The position numbers and the translations under genes were made by a program. Shown piece after piece: positions 33,679 to 42,633 of a stretch of DNA of 64,000 bases. The stretch comes from Terrabacter sp. MAHUQ-38 (GTDB lineage: Bacteria > Actinomycetota > Actinomycetes > Actinomycetales > Dermatophilaceae). Positions within the stretch are counted from its first letter, which is position 1. The number at the start of each line of letters is the position of its first letter. The notes beneath the pieces are model-generated. The model saw only the letters and a list, made by a program, of their open reading frames with translations, had not been told where the DNA came from and made no database searches. The stretch spans positions 62,001 through 126,000 of the forward strand of contig NZ_JACVCU010000009.1 of assembly GCF_014518425.1 (NCBI RefSeq), written 5' to 3'.

Positions 33679-35589
33679 GTGACCACCCCCGCCACCCCTA
33701 CATCGGTGCCAGCCGAAGAGGCTTGGCGTGCAGGCGTTCCCGACGACGTCCTGGACGCCGCGCGCGACCGGCTACGCCCCCCGCGCATCACCGACCGCGC
33801 CTTCTGGGATGCGCGGGACGCGGCAACGGTGCAGGCCGTCGAGCGTCGCGCCCGCACCTCGTCGGGGACGCCGTGGCCGCAGACCACGGCGACCGCCTAC
33901 GCCCGCTACTGGCGCGACGGGAACCGCACGGCATACGAGGATGCCGCCGGACGCCTCTGCGCGCGTACCGCCGACGCCGTGGTCATGGCGCTGGTCAGCA
34001 ACGAACCCGAGTGGGTGGACGAGGCTGGGGACGGGCTGACCCTCCTGTGCGAGCAGTCAACCTGGTGCTGGGCGGCCCACGAGGAGTTCACGGCGTCGCG
34101 CGGCGAGGTCGTGGCTGACCCGAGCGACCCCTACCTCGACATCGGTGCGGGGGAGACCGCGGCGCTGCTCGCCTGGGCCGACGCGGCGCTCGGCAGCCTC
34201 CTCGACGAACGGCTGCCTGGCCTGCGACGGCGCCTCCGCCAGGAGGTGCAACAGCGCGTCCTCGGCCCGTTCGTGGCGCGGAGGGACTGGCACTGGCTCG
34301 GCCTGGACGGGCGCCTGCACAACTGGAACCCGTGGATCCACCAGAACGTGCTCTCGGCAGCCCTGCTGCTCGTCGACGACGCCACCACCCGGGGCAGCGT
34401 GGTGCGGCGCTGCCTCGAAGGACTGGACAGGTACCGGCGGTCCCTGCCCTCGGACGGAGGCTGCGACGAAGGAGCGGGGTACTGGTGGAACGGTCCAGCC
34501 CGGCTGGCGGCGTGCGCGCTCCTGCTCCACCGGGCCAGCGGGGGAGCGGTCGACCTCATCACCTCGCCCCCGCTGGACGAGCTCGCGCGCTTTCCCATGA
34601 GGATGGACCTGGGCCGCGGATGGCGCGTGAGCTTCGCCGACTGCCGGGCGCGTCCCGAACGTCGGCCGCCCTGGCAGCTGCTGCACCGATGGGCGCGGCT
34701 CGCGGGGCTCGACGACGTCGCAGCCCACGCCGCCGCGCAGCGCGATCGTTCCACCGCGGACGTCTCCTCGTCCGACGGCCTGGCGCTCCTGCTCGGGTCA
34801 CTGCTCGACGACGCGTGGCGCGATGCCTCGCCGGATGCCATGCCGCTCAAAGCGTCCGTGTGGCTCCCGGAGACCGAGGTCTTCGTCGCGCGGGAACGCG
34901 AGGCAGACGCCGACGGTCTCGTGGTCGCCGCCAAGGGCGGCCACAACGACGAGAACCACAACCACAACGACGTCGGCTCCTACCTCGTGGCCGTGGACTC
35001 GGTGCCGGTCCTCGTCGACCTCGGCCAGCAGACCTACACCAGCATCTCGTTCTCGGCCCGGCGCTACGAGCAGATGTCGGTGCGGGCGGACTGGCACCAG
35101 GTGCCCGTCATCGGCGACACGACCCAGCTCCACGGCGGCGGATACGCCTCGCGAGGGGCCGCGGTCACCTCGGGGCCTGGCGGCGACACCTTCACGCTGG
35201 ACCTCGCGGGGGCGTATCCCGAGCAGACCGGCTGCCGCAGGTGGCGGCGACAGGTCGGCATCGACCGCGCCGAGCGTGCAGTTCTCGTCCGAGACGACTA
35301 TGAGCTGGAACCAGCCGCCACGGTGCACCTGCCCCACGTCCTCGCCGGCGAGGTCGTGGCCCGCGCAGAGGGTGTGTGCACGGTCCGGTCGCTCGGTGGC
35401 CGGCTGGTCGACCTGCGGTGGGAGCCGCGGCTGGGAGCGGGCAGGCTCGAACGTGACGCCGTCGACGACGCGCTCCTCAGCCAGCAGTGGGGACGATTCC
35501 TGCACCGCCTGTGGATCGACCTTCCTGCCGCGACGGCCGGCACCTTCGCCCTCCGTGTCGACGCCCATCCCGAAAGCCACCCACAGTGA
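33679..35589 (+). CDS. Heparinase II/III-family protein (polysaccharide lyase-like)
   Basis: 636 aa. An N-terminal (alpha/alpha) toroid region (about 1-370; TAYARYWRDGNRTAYEDAAGRL, WNPWIHQNVLSAALLL) is followed by the heparinase II/III beta-sandwich with the hallmark KGGHNDENHNHNDVGSYLV and nearby DLGQQTYTS and YEQMSV. In this superfamily His/Tyr residues of these motifs abstract the proton next to a uronate carboxyl group. No signal peptide, so it would act on imported oligosaccharides. GTG 33679 has GGAG six bases upstream; an in-frame ATG at 33667 lacks one. Coupled by a four-base overlap to the DUF2264 gene. Lyase activity and the uronate substrate are inferred. Confidence 0.82.
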   Translation: MTTPATPTSVPAEEAWRAGVPDDVLDAARDRLRPPRITDRAFWDARDAATVQAVERRARTSSGTPWPQTTATAYARYWRDGNRTAYEDAAGRLCARTADAVVMALVSNEPEWVDEAGDGLTLLCEQSTWCWAAHEEFTASRGEVVADPSDPYLDIGAGETAALLAWADAALGSLLDERLPGLRRRLRQEVQQRVLGPFVARRDWHWLGLDGRLHNWNPWIHQNVLSAALLLVDDATTRGSVVRRCLEGLDRYRRSLPSDGGCDEGAGYWWNGPARLAACALLLHRASGGAVDLITSPPLDELARFPMRMDLGRGWRVSFADCRARPERRPPWQLLHRWARLAGLDDVAAHAAAQRDRSTADVSSSDGLALLLGSLLDDAWRDASPDAMPLKASVWLPETEVFVAREREADADGLVVAAKGGHNDENHNHNDVGSYLVAVDSVPVLVDLGQQTYTSISFSARRYEQMSVRADWHQVPVIGDTTQLHGGGYASRGAAVTSGPGGDTFTLDLAGAYPEQTGCRRWRRQVGIDRAERAVLVRDDYELEPAATVHLPHVLAGEVVARAEGVCTVRSLGGRLVDLRWEPRLGAGRLERDAVDDALLSQQWGRFLHRLWIDLPAATAGTFALRVDAHPESHPQ

Positions 35590-37595
35590 CCTCGACTGAC
35601 CGGCTCCACGCCTCCGACCTCGACGGCCAGTCGCCGATCACCGGCCTCACTCGGGCCCACTGGGGCGATGCGGCCGACCGGATGCTCCTGTCCCTGAGGC
35701 CGTACGCGTCGCCCGACCGCTCCGGGTTTCGCCTCCCCGGGCGCACCAGCCGGTCCGGCGAGCGCAGCGACTCGCTCGAGGCGTTCGCGCGCAGCTTCAT
35801 GCTCGCCGCGTTCCGCCTCAAGGGCGAGCAGGGGGCAGATCCCCACGGGCTCGCCGAGTGGTACGCCGACGGGTTGGTCGCCGGGACCGACCCCACGTCC
35901 CGCACGCGGTGGCCGCGGCCCGACGAGCTCGACCAGGCCAAGGTCGAGGCGGCCTCGATCGCGCTGGGTCTCCACCTGACCGGACCGTGGATCTGGGAGA
36001 GGATGCGGCACACCGAGCGAGCGGCGATCGTCGACTGGCTCGAGTCGGTCGTCGGCGGCTGGTACCCGCCGATCAACTGGGTGTGGTTCCAGGTCGTCGT
36101 CGAGACCTTCCTGCGGTCGGTCGGTGCCCGCTGGTCGCTCGAGGACGTCGAGTCGGGCCTGGCCGTGCACGAGTCCCTCTACCGCGGCGACGGTTGGTAC
36201 GCCGACGGTCCCGAGCGCGCGTACGACCACTACGCCGGGTGGGCCATGCACTTCTACCCCCTCGTGTGGGCGGACATGGCCGGCCCGGCGCTGTGCTCGG
36301 CCGGGCGACGGCGGGAGTACGCCGCCCGGCTGCGCCGCTTCCTCGACGACGCCGTGGCGCTCGTCGGCGCGGACGGCGCACCGCTGCTGCAGGGCCGCAG
36401 CCTCATCTACCGCTTCGCGGCGGCGGCCCCGCTGTGGGTGGGAGCAGCGACCGGGGAGAGCGACCTCGACCCCGGGCTGATCCGCCGCGCGTGCTCCGGC
36501 ATGCTCGGGCACTTCGCCTCGCACGGCGCACCCGACGAGCGCGGGCTGCTGAGCCTGGGGCTCTGGCACGAGTGGCCCGGGATGGCACAGGACTACTCCG
36601 GCTTCGGTTCGCCGTACTGGGCGGCCAAAGGCTTCTACGGTCTGTCCCTTCCGGACACGCACCCGGTCTGGACCGCCGCCGAACAGCCGCTCCCGCTCGA
36701 GCGCGCAGACACGAGCCGCGTCGTCGCCGCTCCGGGCTGGCTGGTCAGCGGCACCCGTGCCGACGGCATCGTGCGCGTCGTCAACCACGGGACCGATCAC
36801 TCGACACCGGGGGACGACCGCACCGACTCACCCCTGTATGCCCGTCTCGGATACTCGACGGCCACGATCCCGCCTCTGGTGGGGGCCACGCTCGACTCGC
36901 CGTGGGACAACTCGGTCGGGCTCCTCGATGCTGCCGGGAACCTGAGCCACCGCAACGGTTTCATCGCGCTGGGGACGTCGCTGAGCGACGGTGTCGCCAT
37001 CGGTGCGTCTCGGGCACGCGCCCACTGGGTCGACACATCGGCCGACGCGTCTGCGGACCACGGCTCCGGCCGGTCAGGTGCCGTGACCCTCGGGCCCTGG
37101 ATCACGACCGCGTCCGCGCTGCACGGTGCGATCGAGGTGCGCGCCGTGCGCGTGGAGGCCGCCGACCGCGACACGCCGGAAGAACGCGAGCTGACGCTCG
37201 AGGTCAGCGGGTGGCCGCTCGCCGGTGGGCTGCAGGACAGGCTGTACATCGATGGCGACGCTGTCCACGTGCGCTCGGACTCCCTTCTGTCGCAGGTGGT
37301 CCCGCTCTCGGAGCCCGATCGTTGGTCCGGCAGCGTGCGGGAGGCGCGAGGCGCCAGCCCCCTGGCCGACCTCACGGTCGTCCCGGTCCTGTCGAGGCGG
37401 CTCGTGTCCGGCGAAGGCGGCGTGCACGTGGTCGCGGTGACCCTCTGTGGATCCGGGGCGGACCCGGTGCCGGCAGATGATCTTCCGAGGATCGTTGACG
37501 TGTCCCCGGGACCGGTCGCGCACGTCGTGCGCATCGCGTGGCGTGACGGCACCCTGACCGACCTGTCGCTCCCCTCGCCGACCCGGCGCGCGTGA
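35586..37595 (+). CDS. DUF2264 protein, probable glycoside hydrolase
   Basis: 669 aa. The N-terminal two thirds match DUF2264: FMLAAFRLKGEQG, RWPRPDELDQAKVEAASIALGLHLTGPWIWERM, NWVWFQVVVETFLRSVG, DGWYADGPERAYDHYAGWAMHFYPLVWADM and FGSPYWAAKGFYGLSLP, an (alpha/alpha)6-type fold. The remainder is a beta-sandwich. To my knowledge this family is classed as GH154 in CAZy, with beta-glucuronidase activity reported for members acting on arabinogalactan. No signal peptide. The GTG start overlaps the lyase gene stop by four bases, so the two are coupled and under operator C. Together they would clear uronate caps from oligosaccharides. Confidence 0.82.
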   Translation: MTSTDRLHASDLDGQSPITGLTRAHWGDAADRMLLSLRPYASPDRSGFRLPGRTSRSGERSDSLEAFARSFMLAAFRLKGEQGADPHGLAEWYADGLVAGTDPTSRTRWPRPDELDQAKVEAASIALGLHLTGPWIWERMRHTERAAIVDWLESVVGGWYPPINWVWFQVVVETFLRSVGARWSLEDVESGLAVHESLYRGDGWYADGPERAYDHYAGWAMHFYPLVWADMAGPALCSAGRRREYAARLRRFLDDAVALVGADGAPLLQGRSLIYRFAAAAPLWVGAATGESDLDPGLIRRACSGMLGHFASHGAPDERGLLSLGLWHEWPGMAQDYSGFGSPYWAAKGFYGLSLPDTHPVWTAAEQPLPLERADTSRVVAAPGWLVSGTRADGIVRVVNHGTDHSTPGDDRTDSPLYARLGYSTATIPPLVGATLDSPWDNSVGLLDAAGNLSHRNGFIALGTSLSDGVAIGASRARAHWVDTSADASADHGSGRSGAVTLGPWITTASALHGAIEVRAVRVEAADRDTPEERELTLEVSGWPLAGGLQDRLYIDGDAVHVRSDSLLSQVVPLSEPDRWSGSVREARGASPLADLTVVPVLSRRLVSGEGGVHVVAVTLCGSGADPVPADDLPRIVDVSPGPVAHVVRIAWRDGTLTDLSLPSPTRRA

Positions 37596-37596
37596 G

Positions 37597-37625
37597 GCAG
37601 CCTCAGGGCTGGTGTCTGAGGCTGC
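37597..37625. terminator. Hairpin terminator between convergent DUF2264 and GAF-ANTAR genes
   Basis: GCAGCCTCAG (37597-37606) pairs perfectly with CTGAGGCTGC (37616-37625) around a nine-base loop, directly after the DUF2264 stop codon. It marks the right boundary of the sugar island. Confidence 0.75.
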
Positions 37626-37682
37626 GGTTCTCGGCTCTGCCGTCACAGGGCCGGGCTCGCCGGCGCGGAGTTTCGAGACTGC

Positions 37683-38426
37683 TCAGCTGCGCCCGTGCGG
37701 CGTGACGTCCACGACGCCGGTGTCGACGACGTCCAACGCGACGTCGTGCAGCTTCCGGTTGGTGTTCTGGCTCGCGATGCGGAGCAGGTCGAACGCCTGG
37801 TCCCTCGTGAGCTTGTGCTGCGCCATCAGCACCCCGATGGCCGCGCCGATGTCGCGGTTCGACTCGAGCGCCCGTTCCAGGTGCTTCGCCTGTTCGCGTA
37901 GATGAACCGCGGTGACCGCCTGGGCGGCGTGCGTGGTCAGGAGCAGACCCTCAGCGACGTCGCGGTCGTCGAAGGCGTCCACGTCCCGCGCGTAGATGTT
38001 CATCCCCGCGATGGTGCCGGTGGACTCGAGGTTCATCCGGTAGGAGAGCATGCTGCGCATCCCCAGCTCGGCCACGACACGTCTCCCGTACTCGGGCCAG
38101 CGGTCGTCAGCGCCGAGGTCCTTCGGCTGGTAGAGCGTCTGATCGACGATGGCGTCGATGCACGGTCCCGAGCCGAGCTCGTACTGGATGGCGTCCGCCC
38201 GCCGGACCACGTCGTCCGTGGCCCCGGCGGTGACGAACCGGCCCTGCTTCAGGGTCGTGACGCTCGCCCCGGCGGCCGCGCGCACGCGCTCGACCGCCAG
38301 ACGCGTCACGGCGTAGAAGGGGTTGGGCTGCGGTGAGCTGCTGAGCTGCTCGCCGAGCCGCTCGAAGTCCTCTGCGACGTGGCGCAGGTGGCCGGCGACG
38401 TCCGACTCGATCGTCTTGTCATTCAT
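37683..38426 (-). CDS. GAF-ANTAR transcription antitermination regulator
   Basis: 247 aa. GAF domain at about 35-165 (FVTAGATDDVVRRADAIQYELGSGPCIDAI, GMRSMLSYRMNLE, GMNIYARDVDAFDDRDVAEGLL). ANTAR domain at about 180-235: ALESNRDIGAAIGVLMAQHKLTRDQAFDLLRIASQNTNRKLHDVA, with the conserved Ala/Ile pattern for RNA binding. ATG 38426 follows GAGG at six bases. Proteins of this type are common and multiplied in actinobacteria, acting as light, redox or stress sensors on RNA dual hairpins. The nearest relatives here are the truncated gene at 3-341 and the pseudogene at 50241. Confidence 0.92.
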   Translation of the reverse strand: MNDKTIESDVAGHLRHVAEDFERLGEQLSSSPQPNPFYAVTRLAVERVRAAAGASVTTLKQGRFVTAGATDDVVRRADAIQYELGSGPCIDAIVDQTLYQPKDLGADDRWPEYGRRVVAELGMRSMLSYRMNLESTGTIAGMNIYARDVDAFDDRDVAEGLLLTTHAAQAVTAVHLREQAKHLERALESNRDIGAAIGVLMAQHKLTRDQAFDLLRIASQNTNRKLHDVALDVVDTGVVDVTPHGRS

Positions 38427-38611
38427 CGTGGGCCTCAGAAACTTCTTCCGGCTTCTCGTCGCGAGCACTCGGAAGATCGGTATCGGGCTACTCCGAAGGG
38501 GAGCACCGTGGTCGAGGTCGGCGGTCGCAGACCTCATGTGTACCTACCCCTGCCACTGCACGAGCCAACGTCGAGGACGGCGGCCGCTGGACTCACTCGT
38601 TCGGCTCGGCA

Positions 38612-38809
38612 TCATCGGCTGCCCGGCGACGGTCCTCCTCCGCATCGGCCGCCCCCGACCGGGACGCCGTTGTCCTCGTCCTCCTGGGCGGGCCAGTCTG
38701 CGGTGGGCGACTCCTCGTCGGAGGGAAGCTCCGGGTCGTCTCCTTGGCTCATGGCCATGGCTGCCAGCCCGGCGCCAGGGGCGACGGGAAAGCCCGGTTG
38801 GTTCGTCAT
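38612..38809 (-). CDS. Small Pro/Gly-rich acidic protein of unknown function
   Basis: 65 aa: MTNQPGFPVAPGAGLAAMAM, then an acidic stretch (DDPELPSDEESPTADWPAQEDEDN) and a Gly-rich tail with one Cys. The ATG at 38809 has a strong AAGGAGG five bases upstream, which is the main reason to call it; a longer frame adds 13 residues without such a site. No membrane segment. Function unknown and likely disordered. Confidence 0.62.
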   Translation of the reverse strand: MTNQPGFPVAPGAGLAAMAMSQGDDPELPSDEESPTADWPAQEDEDNGVPVGGGRCGGGPSPGSR

Positions 38810-38929
38810 GTCTGCCTCCTTGGCCTGCCGGACGCTGCCGACCCTCACCTAGTAACCGCTCCGGGGCGGCGATCACGTCCGCCGGGGGTTCTCGTTGCCG
38901 CGACGGCTCGAGTGGAGAAGTGTGGCCTC

Positions 38930-39568
38930 ATGATCACCGCGCTGCGCAAGGGCCTGGTCGACGGGTTGCGGGTCGTCGTCGCCGGTGCCCGCTCGCTCGA
39001 CGACGTGCCCCACGACGTCTACCTGGCCGACCTCGCACCTGCGGCCGCAGCGGCGGCCGACGGTGGGTTCGACGAGGTGCCGTATCTCGAGTGCCTCGAG
39101 CCGGTCCTCGAGCTGGCGGGCGGCGCGCCGTCCTGGGTCGTCGACGTGTCGCGGACGCACCGCGGTGACCGCGGGGGAGTCGGGCAGGCGCACCTGTCGG
39201 TGCTCATCGCCGTCGGCGCTCCACCTGCGGCAGGCGGATCGGTGCCGGACCTGACGCCGGTGATGCGAAGCGCGTTCTCCCGCATGGTCGCTCAGTTCGC
39301 GCCGGCGCCACCAGTGGCGCTCGCGCGCCCCGATGCGCTCGACGCGGCGGTCGCCGCTGTGGGCCATGCCTATCCCGACGTCGACCCCGGCAGGCTGTCC
39401 CTGACGGACGAGGAGCACCACGCCGATCAGGGCCAATGGTCCTTCGGCCTGTCCGCGCCCGGAGCCACCCGCTTCCGCGTGTTGCTCGGTCTCGTGCCCG
39501 GGCTGCCCGGATCGGCGCACGTGCACCGTATGCCGTTGGGCGAGGTCGTCGACTCCGTAGGGCCGTGA
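38930..39568 (+). CDS. Hypothetical protein
   Basis: 212 aa, soluble, Ala/Pro-rich. Conserved-looking segments include GLVDGLRVVVAGARSLDDVPHDVYLADLAP and RFRVLLGLVPGLPGSAHVHRMPLGEVVDSVG. The ATG at 38930 lies some ten bases after GGAGAAG, a weak ribosome site. GC3 bias is as expected for a gene and no competing frame is better. I do not recognise the family. It precedes the hemerythrin gene on the same strand by 122 bp. Confidence 0.6.
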   Translation: MITALRKGLVDGLRVVVAGARSLDDVPHDVYLADLAPAAAAAADGGFDEVPYLECLEPVLELAGGAPSWVVDVSRTHRGDRGGVGQAHLSVLIAVGAPPAAGGSVPDLTPVMRSAFSRMVAQFAPAPPVALARPDALDAAVAAVGHAYPDVDPGRLSLTDEEHHADQGQWSFGLSAPGATRFRVLLGLVPGLPGSAHVHRMPLGEVVDSVGP

Positions 39569-39690
39569 CGCGCAGCGTCCCCGACGTGACGGTCGAACGG
39601 AGACTGGGTACTTGAACCGTGAAGGCGAGCTGCCGCGGTCGGTCGACCGTGGTGGCTCGCGCATCGGTATCGCAAAGGGAGAGGCTGACC

Positions 39691-40140
39691 ATGTCTGGTG
39701 TCATCACGCTCATCAAGGACGACCACGCGAAGCTCGAGGCCGTCTTCAAGAAGTTGGAGTCCGCCGAGCCCGACCAGATCCGTGACCTGCTCGAGCAGGT
39801 CACGGAGATGCTCCTGCCGCACTCGAAGGCCGAGGAGGAGGTCGTCTACCCGGCCATCAAGGCCACCGTGCCCGACGAGAGCGAGGACGTCGCCGACGGT
39901 CTCGAGGAGCACCACCACGTGGAGGCGACCCTCGAGCAGCTGCGGTCTTCCGAGCCGGATGCGCCCGGCGTGGACGGGCTGATCGCGGCGATGATCGGCG
40001 AGGTGCGCCACCACGTCGAGGAGGAGGAGCAGCAGATCCTGCCGGCCTTCGCGAAGGCGGCGAGCAACCAGCAGCTGAGCGACCTCGGTGAGCAGTTCAC
40101 CGCCGCCAAGGAGCGCGCCCTCGCCGACCTGCGCGGGTAA
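39691..40140 (+). CDS. Hemerythrin HHE cation-binding protein
   Basis: 149 aa four-helix bundle with the diiron ligand pattern: IKDDHAKLE, LLPHSKAEEEVVYP, EEHHHVE and RHHVEEEEQQILPAF. Bacterial single-domain hemerythrins bind O2 or NO or buffer iron. ATG 39691 follows AGGGAGAGG. GGGTAC at about 39605 could be a stress-type -10 but its -35 is weak. A second, different hemerythrin is encoded at 43169 on the other strand, and the molybdopterin oxidoreductase gene follows after 78 bp. Confidence 0.93.
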   Translation: MSGVITLIKDDHAKLEAVFKKLESAEPDQIRDLLEQVTEMLLPHSKAEEEVVYPAIKATVPDESEDVADGLEEHHHVEATLEQLRSSEPDAPGVDGLIAAMIGEVRHHVEEEEQQILPAFAKAASNQQLSDLGEQFTAAKERALADLRG

Positions 40141-40218
40141 GGGGGCGCTGACGGCCGGGAGGCCCGGTCCGACCATTGAGCCGCTCGCCGACGGCCCTGC
40201 TCGACGAGGAGGACACCA

Positions 40219-42633
40219 GTGAGCATCGATGACCGCATCACCGACGTCTGGGGAGACCGAACGCCGTACGCGAGGGGTGGACGCTGGCCCGACCGCGTCG
40301 ACCAGCACCTGGCGGCGGGCATCCGGGAGGAGGACGTGGACCGCTGGGTGCAGACGGCCTCCACCCTGCACTCCAACGGCGACGCGTTCGACATCGCCGT
40401 CCGCGACGGCCGGATCGTCGGGGTCCGCGGGCGGCAGGACGACCGCGTCAACCACGGGCGGCTCGGGCCCAAGGATCTCTTCGGATGGCAGGCGATCCAG
40501 TCGCCCGACCGGCTGACCAGACCGCTCGTGCGCCGGGACGGCCGGCTCGTCGAGTGCTCCTGGGACGAGGCGATGGACGCCGTCGTACGCCGTACGCGAG
40601 AGCTGCTCGACGAGCAGGGTCCCAGCGCGGTCGGCTTCTACACGACGGGTCAGCTCTTCCTCGAGGAGTACTACACGCTCGCGCTGGTCGCGCACGGCGG
40701 CATCCGGACGAGCCACGTCGACGGCAACACGAGGCTCTGCACGGCCACGGCCGCCGAGGCCCTCAAGGAGTCGTTCGGCAGCGACGGGCAGCCGGGCTCC
40801 TACACGGACATCGACCACGCCGACGTCATCGCGCTCTTCGGCCACAACGTCGCCGAGACCCAGACGGTGCTCTGGATGCGCATCCTCGACCGCATCGCCG
40901 GCGACGACCCGCCCGCCATCCTCTGCGTCGACCCGCGTCCGACGCCCGTGGCCAAGGCGGCGACCGTGCACCTGGCGCCACGCCCTGGCACCAACGTCGC
41001 CCTCATGAACGCGCTCCTCCACGAGGTGATCGCCCGCGGCCAGGTCGACGAGCAGTGGGTGGGCGCGCACACCGTGGGCTACGACGACCTGGAGAAGACG
41101 GTCAGCCGGTACTCTCCGGACGTCGTCAGCACCGTCTGCGACGTACCTGCGGCCGACATCCGCGCCGCCGCCGGCCTCGTGGGAGAGGCGGAGGCGCTCC
41201 TGTCGACCGTGCTCCAGGGTTTCTACCAGTCGCACCAGGCGACGGCCGCCGCCGTCCAGGTCAACAACCTGCACCTGCTCCGCGGCATGATCGGCCGGCC
41301 AGGCTGTGGGATCCTCCAGATGAACGGTCAGCCGACCGCACAGAACACCCGAGAGTGCGGCGCCGACGGCGACCTGGCCGGCTTCCGCAACTGGAGCAAC
41401 CAGGCCCACGTCGCCGACCTCGCTCGCGTCTGGAACATCGAGCCCAAGCAGATCCCGCACGCGACGCCGCCGACGCACGCGATGCAGATCATGCGCTACG
41501 TCGAGGACGGCTCGATCCGGTTCCTCTGGGTGTCCGGCACTAACCCGGCGGTCTCCATGCCGGAGCTCGCCCGCATGCGCTCCATCCTGTCGCAGGACCG
41601 GCTCTTCCTCGTCGTCCAGGACATCTTCCTCACCGAGACCGCCCAGCTCGCAGACGTCGTGCTCCCCGCCGCGGCGTGGGGGGAGAAGACCGGCACCTTC
41701 ACCAACGCCGACCGCACCGTGCACCTGTCCGAGAAGGCGGTGGACCCTCCCGGCGAGGCACGCTCCGACCTCGAGATCCTCGTCGATTTCGCTCGCCGAA
41801 TGGGATTGCAGGACAAGGACGGTCAGCCGCTCGTCAAGTGGTCGACGCCGGAGGACGCGTTCGACGCCTGGCGCGAGTGCAGTCGCGGACGACCGTGTGA
41901 CCACAGCGGGCTCAGCTACGACATGCTGCGCGACGGCAGCGGCGTCCAGTGGCCGTGCACGGACGAGGCGCCGGACGGGACCGAGCGACTGTACGCCGGT
42001 GGTGCCTTCTGGGCGTCACCCGACGACTGTGAGAGCTACGGCCGCGACCTCGAGACGGGAGCGCCGGTCGAGGAGCAGGAGTACCGCGCGCTCAACCCGT
42101 ACGGCCGCGCCGTGATCAAGGCGGCCGACTACCGGCCGGCGCACGAGCTGCCCGACGAGGCGCACCCGCTCCAGCTCATCACGGGCCGGACCGTCTACCA
42201 CTTCCACACCCGCACGAGGACCGCTCGGGCACCCGAGCTGCAGGCTGCCGCGCCCGAGGTGTGGGTCGAGGTGTCTGCGCACGACGCGGCCACCCACGGC
42301 CTCCGCGAGGGGGACCTCGCGGAGGTGCGCACCCGGCGGGGGGAGGTGCAGGCGCGCGTGCGGGTCAGCGACATACGGCCCGGGGTCGTGTTCCTGCCGT
42401 TCCACTACGGCTACTGGGACACGGCGGAGGGCTGGCGCCCGGGTGACCACGGTCGGGCCGCGAACGAGCTCACCGCCACCGACTGGGACCCGGCCTCGAA
42501 GCAGCCGATCTTCAAGACGGCCGCGTGCTCGGTGCGCAAGGTTGCGGACGGTGACGGCTCACCCGCACCGGTCCCACGCACGACGGCGCAGGCGCCCGTC
42601 TCGGCCGCCTCGACCGAAGGAGGTCCGCGATGA
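40219..42633 (+). CDS. Molybdopterin oxidoreductase, nitrate/formate-dehydrogenase-like, without Fe-S cysteines
   Basis: 804 aa. The MGD-binding core is intact: HVDGNTRLCTATAAEALKESFG with the probable Mo-ligand C174, VIALFGHNVAETQTVLW, LHLLRGMIGRPGCGILQMNGQPTAQNTRECG, LWVSGTNPAVSMPEL and QLADVVLPAAAWGEKTGTFTNADRTVHLSEKAVDPPGEARSD. The C-terminal domain (RTVYHFHTRTRTARAPELQ, VFLPFHYGYWDT) closes it. The N-terminal segment that normally binds a 4Fe-4S cluster reads TASTLHSNGDAF (45-57) and GRLGPKD: all four expected cysteines are replaced (S48, H51, D55, G83). No Tat signal. GTG start with GAGGAGG. Substrate unknown. Confidence 0.88.
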   Translation: MSIDDRITDVWGDRTPYARGGRWPDRVDQHLAAGIREEDVDRWVQTASTLHSNGDAFDIAVRDGRIVGVRGRQDDRVNHGRLGPKDLFGWQAIQSPDRLTRPLVRRDGRLVECSWDEAMDAVVRRTRELLDEQGPSAVGFYTTGQLFLEEYYTLALVAHGGIRTSHVDGNTRLCTATAAEALKESFGSDGQPGSYTDIDHADVIALFGHNVAETQTVLWMRILDRIAGDDPPAILCVDPRPTPVAKAATVHLAPRPGTNVALMNALLHEVIARGQVDEQWVGAHTVGYDDLEKTVSRYSPDVVSTVCDVPAADIRAAAGLVGEAEALLSTVLQGFYQSHQATAAAVQVNNLHLLRGMIGRPGCGILQMNGQPTAQNTRECGADGDLAGFRNWSNQAHVADLARVWNIEPKQIPHATPPTHAMQIMRYVEDGSIRFLWVSGTNPAVSMPELARMRSILSQDRLFLVVQDIFLTETAQLADVVLPAAAWGEKTGTFTNADRTVHLSEKAVDPPGEARSDLEILVDFARRMGLQDKDGQPLVKWSTPEDAFDAWRECSRGRPCDHSGLSYDMLRDGSGVQWPCTDEAPDGTERLYAGGAFWASPDDCESYGRDLETGAPVEEQEYRALNPYGRAVIKAADYRPAHELPDEAHPLQLITGRTVYHFHTRTRTARAPELQAAAPEVWVEVSAHDAATHGLREGDLAEVRTRRGEVQARVRVSDIRPGVVFLPFHYGYWDTAEGWRPGDHGRAANELTATDWDPASKQPIFKTAACSVRKVADGDGSPAPVPRTTAQAPVSAASTEGGPR

